DNA from: Crenarchaeota archaeon SCGC AAA471-B05
GTDB taxonomy: Archaea; Thermoproteota; Thermoprotei; Gearchaeales; Gearchaeaceae
Length of the DNA stretch: 20,650 nucleotides
Direction of reading: 5' to 3'
Assembly (NCBI GenBank): GCA_000380705.1
Contig: AQYM01000033.1
Coordinates: 1 to 20,650 of the forward strand
A model generated the notes under the pieces. It had not been told where the DNA came from and ran no database searches. It saw only the letters and a list, made by a program, of their open reading frames with translations. Positions 7,789 through 14,522 of the stretch are shown here, one piece after another. Numbering within the stretch: position 1 is the first letter of the stretch; every line of letters begins with the position of its first letter. The translations under genes were made by a program, and so were the position numbers.

Positions 7789-9054
7789 ATGGAAGTCAAA
7801 GTAAAGGTATTGGGGGGTGGTTTAGAAATAGGTAAAAATGCCATTGAGATTTATTATAATAATAAATCATTATTGCTAGATTACGGTGTAATTTTTAATG
7901 ATCATATTGAATTTCCTTTAATTCCTAATATTAAAAATACCGAAGGTGTTATTGTTTCACATTCTCATTTAGATCATACAGGGGGTCTTCCTTTGATATA
8001 TAGTTCAACGTTAAAACCCCCATTATATATTAACGAATTAACGTTAGAATTGACCGATTTACTTCTATATGATTTTTTAAAGATTTCCAAAAATAGATTG
8101 CAATTTGATAAAGTAGCAATCGAAGAAGTTAAATCAAAAGCGGTACTTTTAAAACTTAGATCGGAGTTTCATATAAATTCTTTTTATATAAAAACTTTTA
8201 ATGCAGGCCATATTCCTGGAAGTTGGATGGTATTCATAAACATTAAAGATAAGAATATTTTATATACAGGTGATTTTAACGTTTATGAAAGTAAATTAAT
8301 TAAAGGTGCTGAAATAATTAATGAGGATGTAGACTTATTGATTTGTGAAGGAACATATGCTTGTATAAATCATATAAATCGTTCTCTTTTAGAAAAGGAT
8401 CTTATTGAAAGGATTAATGAAACCTTAGATAATGGAGGAAACGTCTTAATTCCTTCTTTCTCAATAGGTCGTTCGCAAGAAATTTTATGCTTACTTTACG
8501 AATATGGTATAGATTATCCAATATATCTGGATGGAATGGCTAGATCGGTAAGCAAGATTCTATTAAAGTTTCCTGAATATTTCAGAGATTATGATTTATT
8601 GGAGAAGGCCCATAGGAAAGCAATATGGATAGAAAGCGAGGATGAACGAAGGAATACGATGGGAGACCCCTCAATTATTATTTCTCCTGCAGGAATGCTA
8701 AAGGGCGGTGCTGCAATGTATTACGTGAAAAAGATTATTAAGAATGAAAAAAATGCAATTTTCTTTGTAGGTTATTTATCTAAAGATACTCCTGCAAGAA
8801 AAATTTTAGAAAACAAAACTCTTAATTTACCAACAGGTATTGAAAAAGTTAGAGCAAAAGTAGATTGGTTCGGTATATCATCCCACTCTGATATGCATGG
8901 TATAATATCTTTTATTAATACAATAAATCCATCAAAAGTTTTATTTATTCATTGTGAACCTCAGAGAATTATTGAGATGAAAAAACTTTTAGAAAATAAA
9001 TTTAAGGATACTGAATTTATAATAGCTGAAAATGGGAGAGAGTATCAAATTTAA
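7789..9054 (+). CDS. aCPSF2: beta-CASP metallo-beta-lactamase RNA nuclease without KH domains
   Basis: This 421-residue enzyme belongs to the archaeal CPSF73-like ribonucleases, zinc-dependent endo/exonucleases acting on RNA. Visible motifs in order are HSHLDH at 58-63 (motif 2, metal ligands), GHIPGS near residue 141 (motif 3), YTGDFN (motif 4), the beta-CASP region with SFSIGRSQE, then SSHSD and the His of LFIHCE near the C-terminus. The metallo-beta-lactamase domain begins at residue 1, so there are no N-terminal KH domains. That separates it from the longer aCPSF1 also in this window. The next gene begins 23 nt before its stop. The upstream 511-bp gap has no other gene, so transcription probably starts just before 7789. 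Confidence 0.92.
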   Translation: MEVKVKVLGGGLEIGKNAIEIYYNNKSLLLDYGVIFNDHIEFPLIPNIKNTEGVIVSHSHLDHTGGLPLIYSSTLKPPLYINELTLELTDLLLYDFLKISKNRLQFDKVAIEEVKSKAVLLKLRSEFHINSFYIKTFNAGHIPGSWMVFINIKDKNILYTGDFNVYESKLIKGAEIINEDVDLLICEGTYACINHINRSLLEKDLIERINETLDNGGNVLIPSFSIGRSQEILCLLYEYGIDYPIYLDGMARSVSKILLKFPEYFRDYDLLEKAHRKAIWIESEDERRNTMGDPSIIISPAGMLKGGAAMYYVKKIIKNEKNAIFFVGYLSKDTPARKILENKTLNLPTGIEKVRAKVDWFGISSHSDMHGIISFINTINPSKVLFIHCEPQRIIEMKKLLENKFKDTEFIIAENGREYQI

Positions 9055-9919
9055 CATTTTGACTATTTTACCTAAATATTTTTATTATGTTATTCTTATA
9101 TTGATATTTTCAGTTGCTTTTACATTATACTTACAATATCAAAATATTACACAACCAATAAGAGAGATTGTAGGGACAAAGGAACCAGTTCAAGCAACCT
9201 TTCAAGCTTTTTATCTAGTAATAGCTTCAGTATTGTTCGCCATTTTAATCCTTTTTCTTTTGATTAAGAAAAAAATCTTAATAATTCAATACATTTTCGT
9301 TTATACTTTTAGTATCGGCGTTTTTATTTTATTTTTTCTATTTTCCCAACCTTTGAAGCACTTATTATTAAAATCTTTTCCGAATGTAACTTTTCCCTTA
9401 ATTTTCATTTTAATATTATTTTTCTCGTCTCTGTTATTATTTGGTATTTTCAAAGCTAAAAATATTCATATCCAAAATCATAGCTTAATAATTGTTTCAT
9501 GTATTTTTGGTTCAATAATAGGCGGTATATTGGAATTTATTCAATTAGCTATCTTTTTAATAGTATTATCGCTTTATGATATTTTTGCAGTTTCAGTAGG
9601 ACCTATAGGGAAAATTATAGATAGAATTGAACCAAGCGAAAATGCAGGAAATTCTCAAAGATTTAGCTCAGCAGAATTTGATTATGTAAGAGGTATGTTT
9701 TTAGAACTTGATAAAATAGAAATTGGTATTGGAGATATAGTGTTATATTCGGCTTTATTATCAAATACTCTCTCAATTTTTTCCTTCAAAGTTTTTCTTG
9801 CTATAATAGGAATTAGTATTGGGGGTTTTCTTACAATTTTTCTATTAAATAAATTTAAAAGATTACCAGGCTTACCCTTACCAGTATTTATAACTCTCGC
9901 TTTTCTCTTTTTTTTATAA
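9032..9919 (+). CDS. Presenilin/signal-peptide-peptidase-like intramembrane aspartyl protease
   Basis: This 295-residue, highly hydrophobic protein has about eight to nine predicted membrane segments. Three marks of the GxGD (family A22) proteases are in the right order: YD at 182-183 within a membrane segment, GIGD at 232-235, and a PAL-like LPLP at 281-284. The two Asp residues, D183 and D235, would be the catalytic pair. A hydrophilic loop at about 194-228 lies between them, where presenilins and archaeal homologues also have a loop. It would cleave transmembrane segments of unknown substrates. The ATG is 23 nt inside the end of aCPSF2, so the pair is probably co-expressed. Its stop overlaps the end of the convergent rpl38e by 6 nt. 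Confidence 0.85.
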   Translation: MGESIKFNILTILPKYFYYVILILIFSVAFTLYLQYQNITQPIREIVGTKEPVQATFQAFYLVIASVLFAILILFLLIKKKILIIQYIFVYTFSIGVFILFFLFSQPLKHLLLKSFPNVTFPLIFILILFFSSLLLFGIFKAKNIHIQNHSLIIVSCIFGSIIGGILEFIQLAIFLIVLSLYDIFAVSVGPIGKIIDRIEPSENAGNSQRFSSAEFDYVRGMFLELDKIEIGIGDIVLYSALLSNTLSIFSFKVFLAIIGISIGGFLTIFLLNKFKRLPGLPLPVFITLAFLFFL

Positions 9920-10108
9920 GTTTATTATTTGGCATTTTATCAACGGTAGTAATTCGTTTAATGTTTCATGTGTAGTTTTAAACGTATAAAGTCTTCTTTT
10001 TGTCCTTAACTTGATTTTTACGTAATCTTTATGTTGTTTAATTCTACATTCGTATGCTAAAGGCAAAATCTTCAGAAACTCATCTTTGCTTTTTATTTCT
10101 GAGGGCAT
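9914..10108 (-). CDS. rpl38e: Large ribosomal subunit protein eL38
   Basis: The 64-residue product begins MPSEIKSKDEF and continues ECRIKQHKDYVKIKLRTKRR, a pattern typical of archaeal eL38, a small 50S subunit protein found in a subset of Archaea including Crenarchaeota. The family length is about 60-75 residues, so it looks complete. I place the start at ATG 10108 rather than at upstream ATG 10144. It matches the family N-terminus, and a TATA element is centred 26 nt upstream, which fits a leaderless transcript. The longer open frame runs back through both tRNA genes and is an artefact. The gene lies behind tRNA-Val and overlaps the convergent protease gene by 6 nt. Confidence 0.85.
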   Translation of the reverse strand: MPSEIKSKDEFLKILPLAYECRIKQHKDYVKIKLRTKRRLYTFKTTHETLNELLPLIKCQIINL

Positions 10109-10129
10109 AAACAATATTTTCAAATCCAA

Positions 10130-10138
10130 AATATAAGT
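10130..10138 (-). promoter_or_regulatory. TATA box for rpl38e
   Basis: ACTTATATT on the minus strand is centred 26 nt before ATG 10108, between tRNA-Val and the gene. This suggests rpl38e can be transcribed as a leaderless mRNA independently of the tRNA genes. Confidence 0.5.
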
Positions 10139-10152
10139 TTTCATTCTTTTTA

Positions 10153-10226
10153 TGGGCCGGCCCGGATTTGAACCGGGGACCTTTACCGCGTCAGGGTAAC
10201 ATCCTTCCAGGCTAGACGACCGGCCC
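10153..10226 (-). tRNA. tRNA-Val, anticodon GAC
   Basis: All helices pair. The acceptor is GGGCCGG with CCGGCCC, and the D stem is GTCT with GGAT using G-U pairs. The anticodon stem TTACC/GGTAA encloses loop CTGACGC, giving anticodon GAC. The T stem is CCCGG/CCGGG around TTCAAAT, and the discriminator is A. The gene is 74 nt, intronless and has no encoded CCA. It lies 7 nt after tRNA-Ala. Confidence 0.97.
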
Positions 10227-10233
10227 GCAAGAA

Positions 10234-10305
10234 TGGACCGGGAGGGATTCGAACCCTCGACCTTCCGCACGCCAAGCGGACATTCTACCACTGAACTACC
10301 GGCCC
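10234..10305 (-). tRNA. tRNA-Ala, anticodon GGC
   Basis: The acceptor GGGCCGG pairs with CCGGTCC, giving the G3-U70 wobble that identifies tRNA-Ala. The D stem is GTTC/GAAT. The anticodon stem TCCGC/GCGGA encloses TTGGCGT (anticodon GGC). The T stem is GAGGG/CCCTC, and the discriminator is A. It is 72 nt, intronless, with no encoded CCA. A TATA-like AAATATAT overlaps the stop of rpl37e about 24 nt upstream, so it may have its own promoter. Confidence 0.97.
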
Positions 10306-10329
10306 TTCTCTATATTAAATTCAATATAT

Positions 10330-10476
10330 TTAATCTTTTATTTTTTTCATTTTACCAAATCCGCAATGTGCACAATATTTCTTTCTTCTATTATACGAAT
10401 GATTTCCGCATCTTCTACACCGTACATGGGTAGGTCTTTTATTAAATTTTCCAAAGGAAGTTGTACCTTTTGTAAT
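10330..10476 (-). CDS. rpl37e: Large ribosomal subunit protein eL37, apparent AUU start
   Basis: The 48-residue product is a zinc-ribbon ribosomal protein: the N-terminal TKGTTSFGKFNKR and two CxxC pairs (C20/C23 and C35/C38, the second followed by GFG) identify eL37. No ATG, GTG or TTG is available. Reading upstream in frame from the conserved KGTTSFG gives ATT, AAA, ATA and then a TGA stop. The ATT at 10476 is exactly 6 nt after a strong Shine-Dalgarno sequence, TGAGGTGA, and would give M-T-K-G-T, in line with the family N-terminus; ATA would touch the Shine-Dalgarno site. It ends about 10 residues earlier than typical archaeal eL37. It follows lsm, whose stop codon lies inside the Shine-Dalgarno site. 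Confidence 0.85.
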   Translation of the reverse strand: MTKGTTSFGKFNKRPTHVRCRRCGNHSYNRRKKYCAHCGFGKMKKIKD

Positions 10477-10482
10477 TTTTAT

Positions 10483-10499
10483 TCACCTCATACAGGTGA
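10483..10499 (-). promoter_or_regulatory. Shine-Dalgarno site of rpl37e within a potential sequestering hairpin
   Basis: In the mRNA sense, UCACCU (10499-10494, the Ser-Pro codons at the end of lsm) can pair perfectly with AGGUGA (10488-10483, the Shine-Dalgarno core of rpl37e) across a 5-nt loop. The UCACCU arm mimics the anti-Shine-Dalgarno end of 16S rRNA. A ribosome completing lsm would open the helix, so this predicts translational coupling. The pairing is seen directly; the regulation is inferred. Confidence 0.6.
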
Positions 10500-10706
10500 G
10501 ATCATAATTACATTATCTCCTCTGATTATCAAAGTCCCTAGTTTTTTTACGTTACCGTCTTTATGTATTTCTTCTGCATCCTGAAGTATTAAATTCATGT
10601 GCATATCATAGCTTTTCAAAATTCCTCTTACTTCCCTACCACCTTTAAGTTTGATTAATACTATTTGGCCCATTACTGTTTGAAGAAATTCACTTGAAGA
10701 GGACAT
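10488..10706 (-). CDS. Sm-like archaeal protein (SmAP1/Lsm)
   Basis: This 72-residue protein is a single Sm fold that should assemble into a heptameric ring binding U-rich RNA. The Sm1 motif spans REVRGILKSYDMHMNLILQD, and the Sm2 motif is LIIRGDNVIMISPV at the C-terminus, which is the classic SmAP ending. The length is normal. ATG 10706 lies about 33 nt from the shared TATA element at 10736-10743, so the transcript has a leader of only a few bases. rpl37e begins 11 nt after the stop, in the same operon. The final Ser-Pro codons form one arm of the hairpin that can mask the rpl37e ribosome-binding site. Confidence 0.93.
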   Translation of the reverse strand: MSSSSEFLQTVMGQIVLIKLKGGREVRGILKSYDMHMNLILQDAEEIHKDGNVKKLGTLIIRGDNVIMISPV

Positions 10707-10735
10707 TTTTCTTAATATTCTCTATATTTGGTTAA

Positions 10736-10743
10736 TTATATAA
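10736..10743. promoter_or_regulatory. Palindromic TATA box shared by divergent lsm and PUA genes
   Basis: TTATATAA is its own reverse complement and sits near the middle of the 62-bp gap, about 33 nt from the lsm ATG and about 29 nt from the PUA-gene TTG. Both distances fit leaderless or nearly leaderless transcripts, so one TATA element may serve both directions. No other equally good TATA lies in the gap. Confidence 0.55.
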
Positions 10744-10768
10744 AGCTAAACAATCAATTTTTTAAATA

Positions 10769-11272
10769 TTGGTAAAGAAACATAGATTCTTAAGCAAATC
10801 TGAAATAAAGGATTTAATCAAAAAATTAGTCTCTTTAGGAATACAACCTCAAATTAGTTTAAGTGATAGAATTGAAGAGCTTGAATTAGAAAATGGCGAT
10901 AAAATTTTTTTAGTTAATTCTACTCCTCTTTTTTGTATGGTTGATGATATATTAATACCGACTTTATTTAATAAAATCAGGTTTGATTTACCTTTTATTG
11001 TTATAGATGATGGAGCAGTACCTCATGTATTAAATGGTGCAGATGTGATGGCACCTGGGATTATTAGTTTTCCTTCAAATCTTACCGAGAAAAGTATTGT
11101 TTTAATAAAATCTTTAAAAGGTGAATCAATCGCTATAGGGACTGTTCTTGAAGAACCTTATAAAAAACTTGCAGAACATAAAGGCAAAGTAATTAAAAAT
11201 TTACATTATAAGAATGATAAAATTTACAAGTTATGTGTTGATTTAATTAGGAATTTATTAAGTAAAAAATAA
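10769..11272 (+). CDS. PUA-domain RNA-binding protein, MCT-1/Tma20-like
   Basis: This 167-residue protein matches the archaeal family (COG2016-type) related to eukaryotic MCT-1/Tma20, proteins that act with ribosomes in translation re-initiation and recycling. Residues 1-75 form the family-specific N-terminal domain. Residues about 76-155 form the PUA domain, with FIVIDDGAVPHVLNGADVMAPGI typical of its first strands and the later KGESIAIGTVLEE. The start is TTG: no ATG or GTG is well placed, and the TATA box centred about 29 nt upstream would make the mRNA leaderless from this codon. Its archaeal function is not established by the sequence, but RNA binding is a safe expectation. Confidence 0.87.
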   Translation: MVKKHRFLSKSEIKDLIKKLVSLGIQPQISLSDRIEELELENGDKIFLVNSTPLFCMVDDILIPTLFNKIRFDLPFIVIDDGAVPHVLNGADVMAPGIISFPSNLTEKSIVLIKSLKGESIAIGTVLEEPYKKLAEHKGKVIKNLHYKNDKIYKLCVDLIRNLLSKK

Positions 11273-11643
11273 AGAAAAATAAAGTAAAGAAAGCATATCT
11301 GGCTTTTTACTAAATTTAAAAATTGCTTATTTCTTGTCAAAGATGCTGTTTCCTTCTATTCGTTGGTATCTTCTTCTTTTAGTCGAGGGTTTGACGAATT
11401 AGGAGTAAGTTTTTAGATAAGTTTTAATTTGTTTCTTTGATTATAATTAATTAATCTTTTCAATTCAAATGCTGATTTCTTTCCACCCTAAAGGGTGAGA
11501 CTTTTGTAAAAATAAAATAAATGGGGCTTCTCTAAATCTCTAACTGTTTCACTATGAGATGTATAAATCACAAAGTAATGGGAAGAAACATTGATATTCA
11601 TTACAAAAGGATATTGTGGAAAATTTAGTATAAATTTAAGTTT
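11273..11643. other. 371-bp gap between convergent genes; no gene seen, probable mobile-element scar
   Basis: Only short open frames occur. The 5' part, 11273-11480, is featureless A/T-rich sequence. A compact hairpin and a fragment resembling a tnpB terminus lie at 11484-11540 and are listed separately. Transcripts of the PUA gene and aCPSF1 probably both end in this stretch. Confidence 0.4.
11484..11540 (-). mobile_element. Possible IS200/IS605-type tnpB 3'-end remnant with hairpin
   Basis: On the minus strand the sequence reads LEI-stop-RSP and, about 35 nt later, CACCCTTTAGGGTG, a 5-bp stem with a tetranucleotide loop (11484-11497). A related reading, LEIARSP, occurs at 7512-7532. A tnpB terminus followed by a C/G-rich hairpin is the known layout of IS605-family right ends in these archaea. 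No transposase body remains. The call rests on short similarity and my recollection of such ends. Confidence 0.3.
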
Positions 11644-13542
11644 TTACCTTATCCTTATCGCTTCACCTATTGCTGGTGTTAATATATTACGCGGAGGTAA
11701 AATTTTATTCTCAGCGATTCCTCGTTTTAATTCTTCTATCTTACTTCTTTCTCCGTGTACTAGAATTATTCTTTTTGGTTTCGCTTGTAAAGATTTCACA
11801 TAATTTAAAAGCTGGTTTCTATCTGAATGTCCAGAAAACCCTTCTGCAGAATAAACTTGTAAATTTATTTTAATTTTCTCTTCTCCTATAATAATTTCTC
11901 GTTCACCTTCTTTTAATCTTCTACCAGGTGTTCCTTCTACTTGATAAGATGTAAATATTAGGGAATTCTTTTCGTCTCCTCCGAGAAGCTTTAGATATTC
12001 AATAATCGGTCCTCCAGTAAGCATTCCTGAAGGGGAAATTATTATTGAAGGTCCTGATTCTACAACTTCAATCCTATCACTAACATCTTTCACCGGTTCA
12101 AAGTATTCAGATAATAATGGATTTTTTTCTCTAAATATTTTCGTTCTTATTTCTTGTGATAAATATTCTGGGAATGCGATATGAACGCTGGTAGTTTCAT
12201 TAATTAAACCATCTACAAATATAGGAACTTTAGGTGTTTGGTGACTCTCTATAGCTTCTTGTAATATTACTAAAATTTCTTGAGCCCTACCTACAGCTAG
12301 AACCGGTATTAATACTGTTCCTCCTCGTTCCAATGTTGATTTCACTATGCTTATGAGAGAGTTTATGCCTTCAATTCTACTTGGCATTACATCTTTGCTC
12401 CCCCCATATGTACTTTCCATGATTAATGTTTCACATCTTTTAAATAGATTGTATGCTTTCTCTAGTAACAATGTCTTCTCAAACTTAAAATCTCCAGTAT
12501 AAACTAAATTATGATATCCTTCACCGTAATGTAAATGTACAATACTTGAACCTAGTATATGTCCTGCGTTATGGAAAGTTAATTTCACATCTGGCGCAAT
12601 ATCTACAACTTCGCCATAGTCAATTGTTATTACATGTTGAAGCATTGTATATACGTCATTATACGAATATGGTAATGTTCTTCCTTCTCGTTCTAGAATT
12701 TTTAAGTAATCAAAAATCACTAAGCTCATTAAGTATTTTGTAGGAGGCGTCAAATATACTGGGCCTCTGTAACCGTATTTAAATAAATAAGGTAATGCAG
12801 CACAATGATCAAAATGTGCATGTGAAATTATAATAGCATCTAATTTATCTATAAGATTATCCACCAACCAAAATGCAGGAAATTCTTCCTTAAAATTTTT
12901 AGTGCCGGGTTTTAATCCTGCATCTAACATGATGGTAGAATTCTCACTTTGTACTAAAAAACAACTTCTACCTACTTCCAGTGCTCCTCCTAACGCAATT
13001 ACTCTAATGCCTCCGATTTCAGTTAATGTTTCTCTATTTATTCTCATTCCGGTTTCTAGATTAAATTTATGAATTTCATTTTGCTTGGCATTACAATATA
13101 AATCTATACTTTTTATTATATTAGATTCGACCGGTGGCATTTTATGTAAGACTACTTTCCACCCAAGTTTATGTGTTAATTCCCATAATGTTGATTCACC
13201 TCTACCAATTATATGCGCTGTTTCATGTGCGTAAAGATGAACCTCTCCTGTAACTTCATTAAAAAGAATCATATCTTCAATCAATCCTGCTTCTTTAGGA
13301 ATTAATTGTTTTATAACTTCTGTAGCCTTTTCTTTATCAAGTCTGATATTTGGAAGAGGCCTAATTATTATCTTCTTTCTTAGTGATTTAGCTAATTTTG
13401 GTATTACTCCTGTTTCTCCTGTTATTAATGATAAATCATCAGTATATATAACTAGATAGGGTCCTTCAAATTCTATTCGAATGCTTATATTCTTAGGTAA
13501 GTATTCGTTAATAGCTTCGATTAATTTAGCTTTTAAACTCAT
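11644..13542 (-). CDS. aCPSF1 (FttA): KH-domain beta-CASP ribonuclease for transcription termination
   Basis: aCPSF1 is the archaeal CPSF73 homologue that cleaves nascent RNA after U-rich tracts and terminates transcription. The 632-residue length and layout are normal. The N-terminal KH-like region at about 1-140 includes HETAHIIGRGE. The metallo-beta-lactamase domain begins near 178 (GIRVIALGGALEVGRS) with HAHFDH at 241-246 as metal motif 2, later NAGHILGSS and YTGDFKF. The beta-CASP segment has VGRAQEIL, and the C-terminus has FSGHSDR and ILVHGE. Motif 2 has Phe where Leu is common, which should not disturb metal binding. Its ATG overlaps the stop of the proteasome beta gene by one base (TAATG), so translation is probably coupled. 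Confidence 0.96.
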   Translation of the reverse strand: MSLKAKLIEAINEYLPKNISIRIEFEGPYLVIYTDDLSLITGETGVIPKLAKSLRKKIIIRPLPNIRLDKEKATEVIKQLIPKEAGLIEDMILFNEVTGEVHLYAHETAHIIGRGESTLWELTHKLGWKVVLHKMPPVESNIIKSIDLYCNAKQNEIHKFNLETGMRINRETLTEIGGIRVIALGGALEVGRSCFLVQSENSTIMLDAGLKPGTKNFKEEFPAFWLVDNLIDKLDAIIISHAHFDHCAALPYLFKYGYRGPVYLTPPTKYLMSLVIFDYLKILEREGRTLPYSYNDVYTMLQHVITIDYGEVVDIAPDVKLTFHNAGHILGSSIVHLHYGEGYHNLVYTGDFKFEKTLLLEKAYNLFKRCETLIMESTYGGSKDVMPSRIEGINSLISIVKSTLERGGTVLIPVLAVGRAQEILVILQEAIESHQTPKVPIFVDGLINETTSVHIAFPEYLSQEIRTKIFREKNPLLSEYFEPVKDVSDRIEVVESGPSIIISPSGMLTGGPIIEYLKLLGGDEKNSLIFTSYQVEGTPGRRLKEGEREIIIGEEKIKINLQVYSAEGFSGHSDRNQLLNYVKSLQAKPKRIILVHGERSKIEELKRGIAENKILPPRNILTPAIGEAIRIR

Positions 13543-14198
13543 TACCTTTTTTCTGTCTCTACTTTACTAATATAATAATTAATTTCTTCTTCGGTAAGAA
13601 ATCTCATTCCTTTTTTATCAACTATCGCTATATCTATTCCTTCACCGGTAAAAAGATCCCAGCTAATGGAACTCTTAAGTGCTTCTACAACTATTATAAT
13701 TCCCTCATTTAATTCTAGCTCAGGTTTATACCTAGCTTCGATTAATCCCATTGCATAAGGTGATCCTGAACCACGTGCAATGTATTTCTCTTTAGTTAAG
13801 GAACCTAGTAAATCAACAGTATATAGAGAAGGACCATACCTATCATATCCGCCTATGTTTATTTCGGTAATATATGGAAATAATCTAGAATTAAATAATA
13901 TGATGGATGCTAAATTAGCTATACTTTTAACAGAAATGGGTCTGTTGTTATAATATTTATATAATTTTGCATTAGCCCTTAATTGGTCAATTAAAAATTG
14001 CGCATCAGCGACAGAGCCAGCAATTGTAGCTACGATGTGGTCATCTATTTGTAAAATTTTCTTACCCGTTTTATGTGCTACTTTTTTATTATAAGCATCA
14101 GAAACTCTTCTATCCGCCCCTAAAATTATTCCTTCTTTGTAAGTTATTCCTACAGTAGTTGTTCCTGTTATATATATTCCATTATTTTTAACCTGCAT
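13542..14198 (-). CDS. psmB: Proteasome beta subunit, catalytic
   Basis: This is the active 20S proteasome beta subunit. The 218-residue precursor should be cut after ...YITG to expose the N-terminal Thr of TTTVGI as nucleophile, leaving a 12-residue propeptide. The other active-site residues are present: Asp17 of the mature protein (GADRR) and the Lys of HKTGKK. Compared with the Thermoplasma subunit, two extra residues precede this Lys. The GSGSPYAMG segment near residue 145 is also typical. I chose ATG 14198, not the GTG 9 nt earlier, because the GTG lies inside the Shine-Dalgarno sequence AAGGTGA (14204-14210), which is 5 nt before the ATG. aCPSF1 follows with a 1-nt overlap. Confidence 0.94.
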   Translation of the reverse strand: MQVKNNGIYITGTTTVGITYKEGIILGADRRVSDAYNKKVAHKTGKKILQIDDHIVATIAGSVADAQFLIDQLRANAKLYKYYNNRPISVKSIANLASIILFNSRLFPYITEINIGGYDRYGPSLYTVDLLGSLTKEKYIARGSGSPYAMGLIEARYKPELELNEGIIIVVEALKSSISWDLFTGEGIDIAIVDKKGMRFLTEEEINYYISKVETEKR

Positions 14199-14240
14199 TT
14201 GTTTCACCTTTTCAAAAGAACTAATTAAAATTTGTTAAGT

Positions 14241-14253
14241 ATTATTTATAAGC
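14241..14253 (-). promoter_or_regulatory. TATA box of the psmB-aCPSF1 operon
   Basis: GCTTATAAATAAT on the minus strand predicts a start site near 14222 and a leader of roughly 24 nt. This is long enough to include the Shine-Dalgarno sequence AAGGTGA at 14204-14210. Confidence 0.55.
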
Positions 14254-14397
14254 TTTTATTTTGACTAATTTCCAATAAACTGAAGTTTTGTACTTTAGCA
14301 TAAGAAAAAACTTTATGTCTATTTATTTTATTATTATAAAGCAGGTAATCACTTAAGAAATTCTATAATATTTTATGCGAAATAATGCACCCATACG

Positions 14398-14455
14398 TTG
14401 AGGGGTTTCTTTTATTTATAGCTGAGAAGAAGTTATTTGATATTTTACCCCTCAA
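14398..14455. repeat. 9-bp perfect inverted repeat with 40-nt loop
   Basis: TTGAGGGGT at 14398-14406 is exactly complementary to ACCCCTCAA at 14447-14455. A run of G/C pairs is conspicuous in such A/T-rich intergenic DNA. It could be a small structured RNA or another mobile-element end; no C/D-box or other known RNA signature is visible. Confidence 0.45.
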
Positions 14456-14522
14456 TTTTCTTCTAAGTTTTTAAGTTGGTTTTGAATTTTTAATTGTTTA
14501 TATCAAAGAATCAGGGCTTTAT

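Larger units (their letters stand above)
14211..14522. other. Intergenic stretch between the FKBP gene and psmB
   Basis: No gene is apparent in this stretch of about 310 bases. It contains the psmB promoter at its right-to-left end and a perfect 9-bp inverted repeat with a long loop at 14398-14455, listed separately. The remainder is A/T-rich without clear structure. Confidence 0.4.

Noticed and set aside
9914..10291. 125-codon frame covering rpl38e and both tRNAs
   Set aside because: The N-terminal half is translated tRNA sequence; only the eL38 part from 10108 is supported.
10233..10584. Plus-strand open frames across tRNA-Ala, rpl37e and lsm
   Set aside because: They are antisense to well-identified genes and have no family resemblance.
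14199..14207. GTG start for the catalytic proteasome beta
   Set aside because: The GTG is part of the Shine-Dalgarno sequence AAGGTGA that serves the ATG at 14198.
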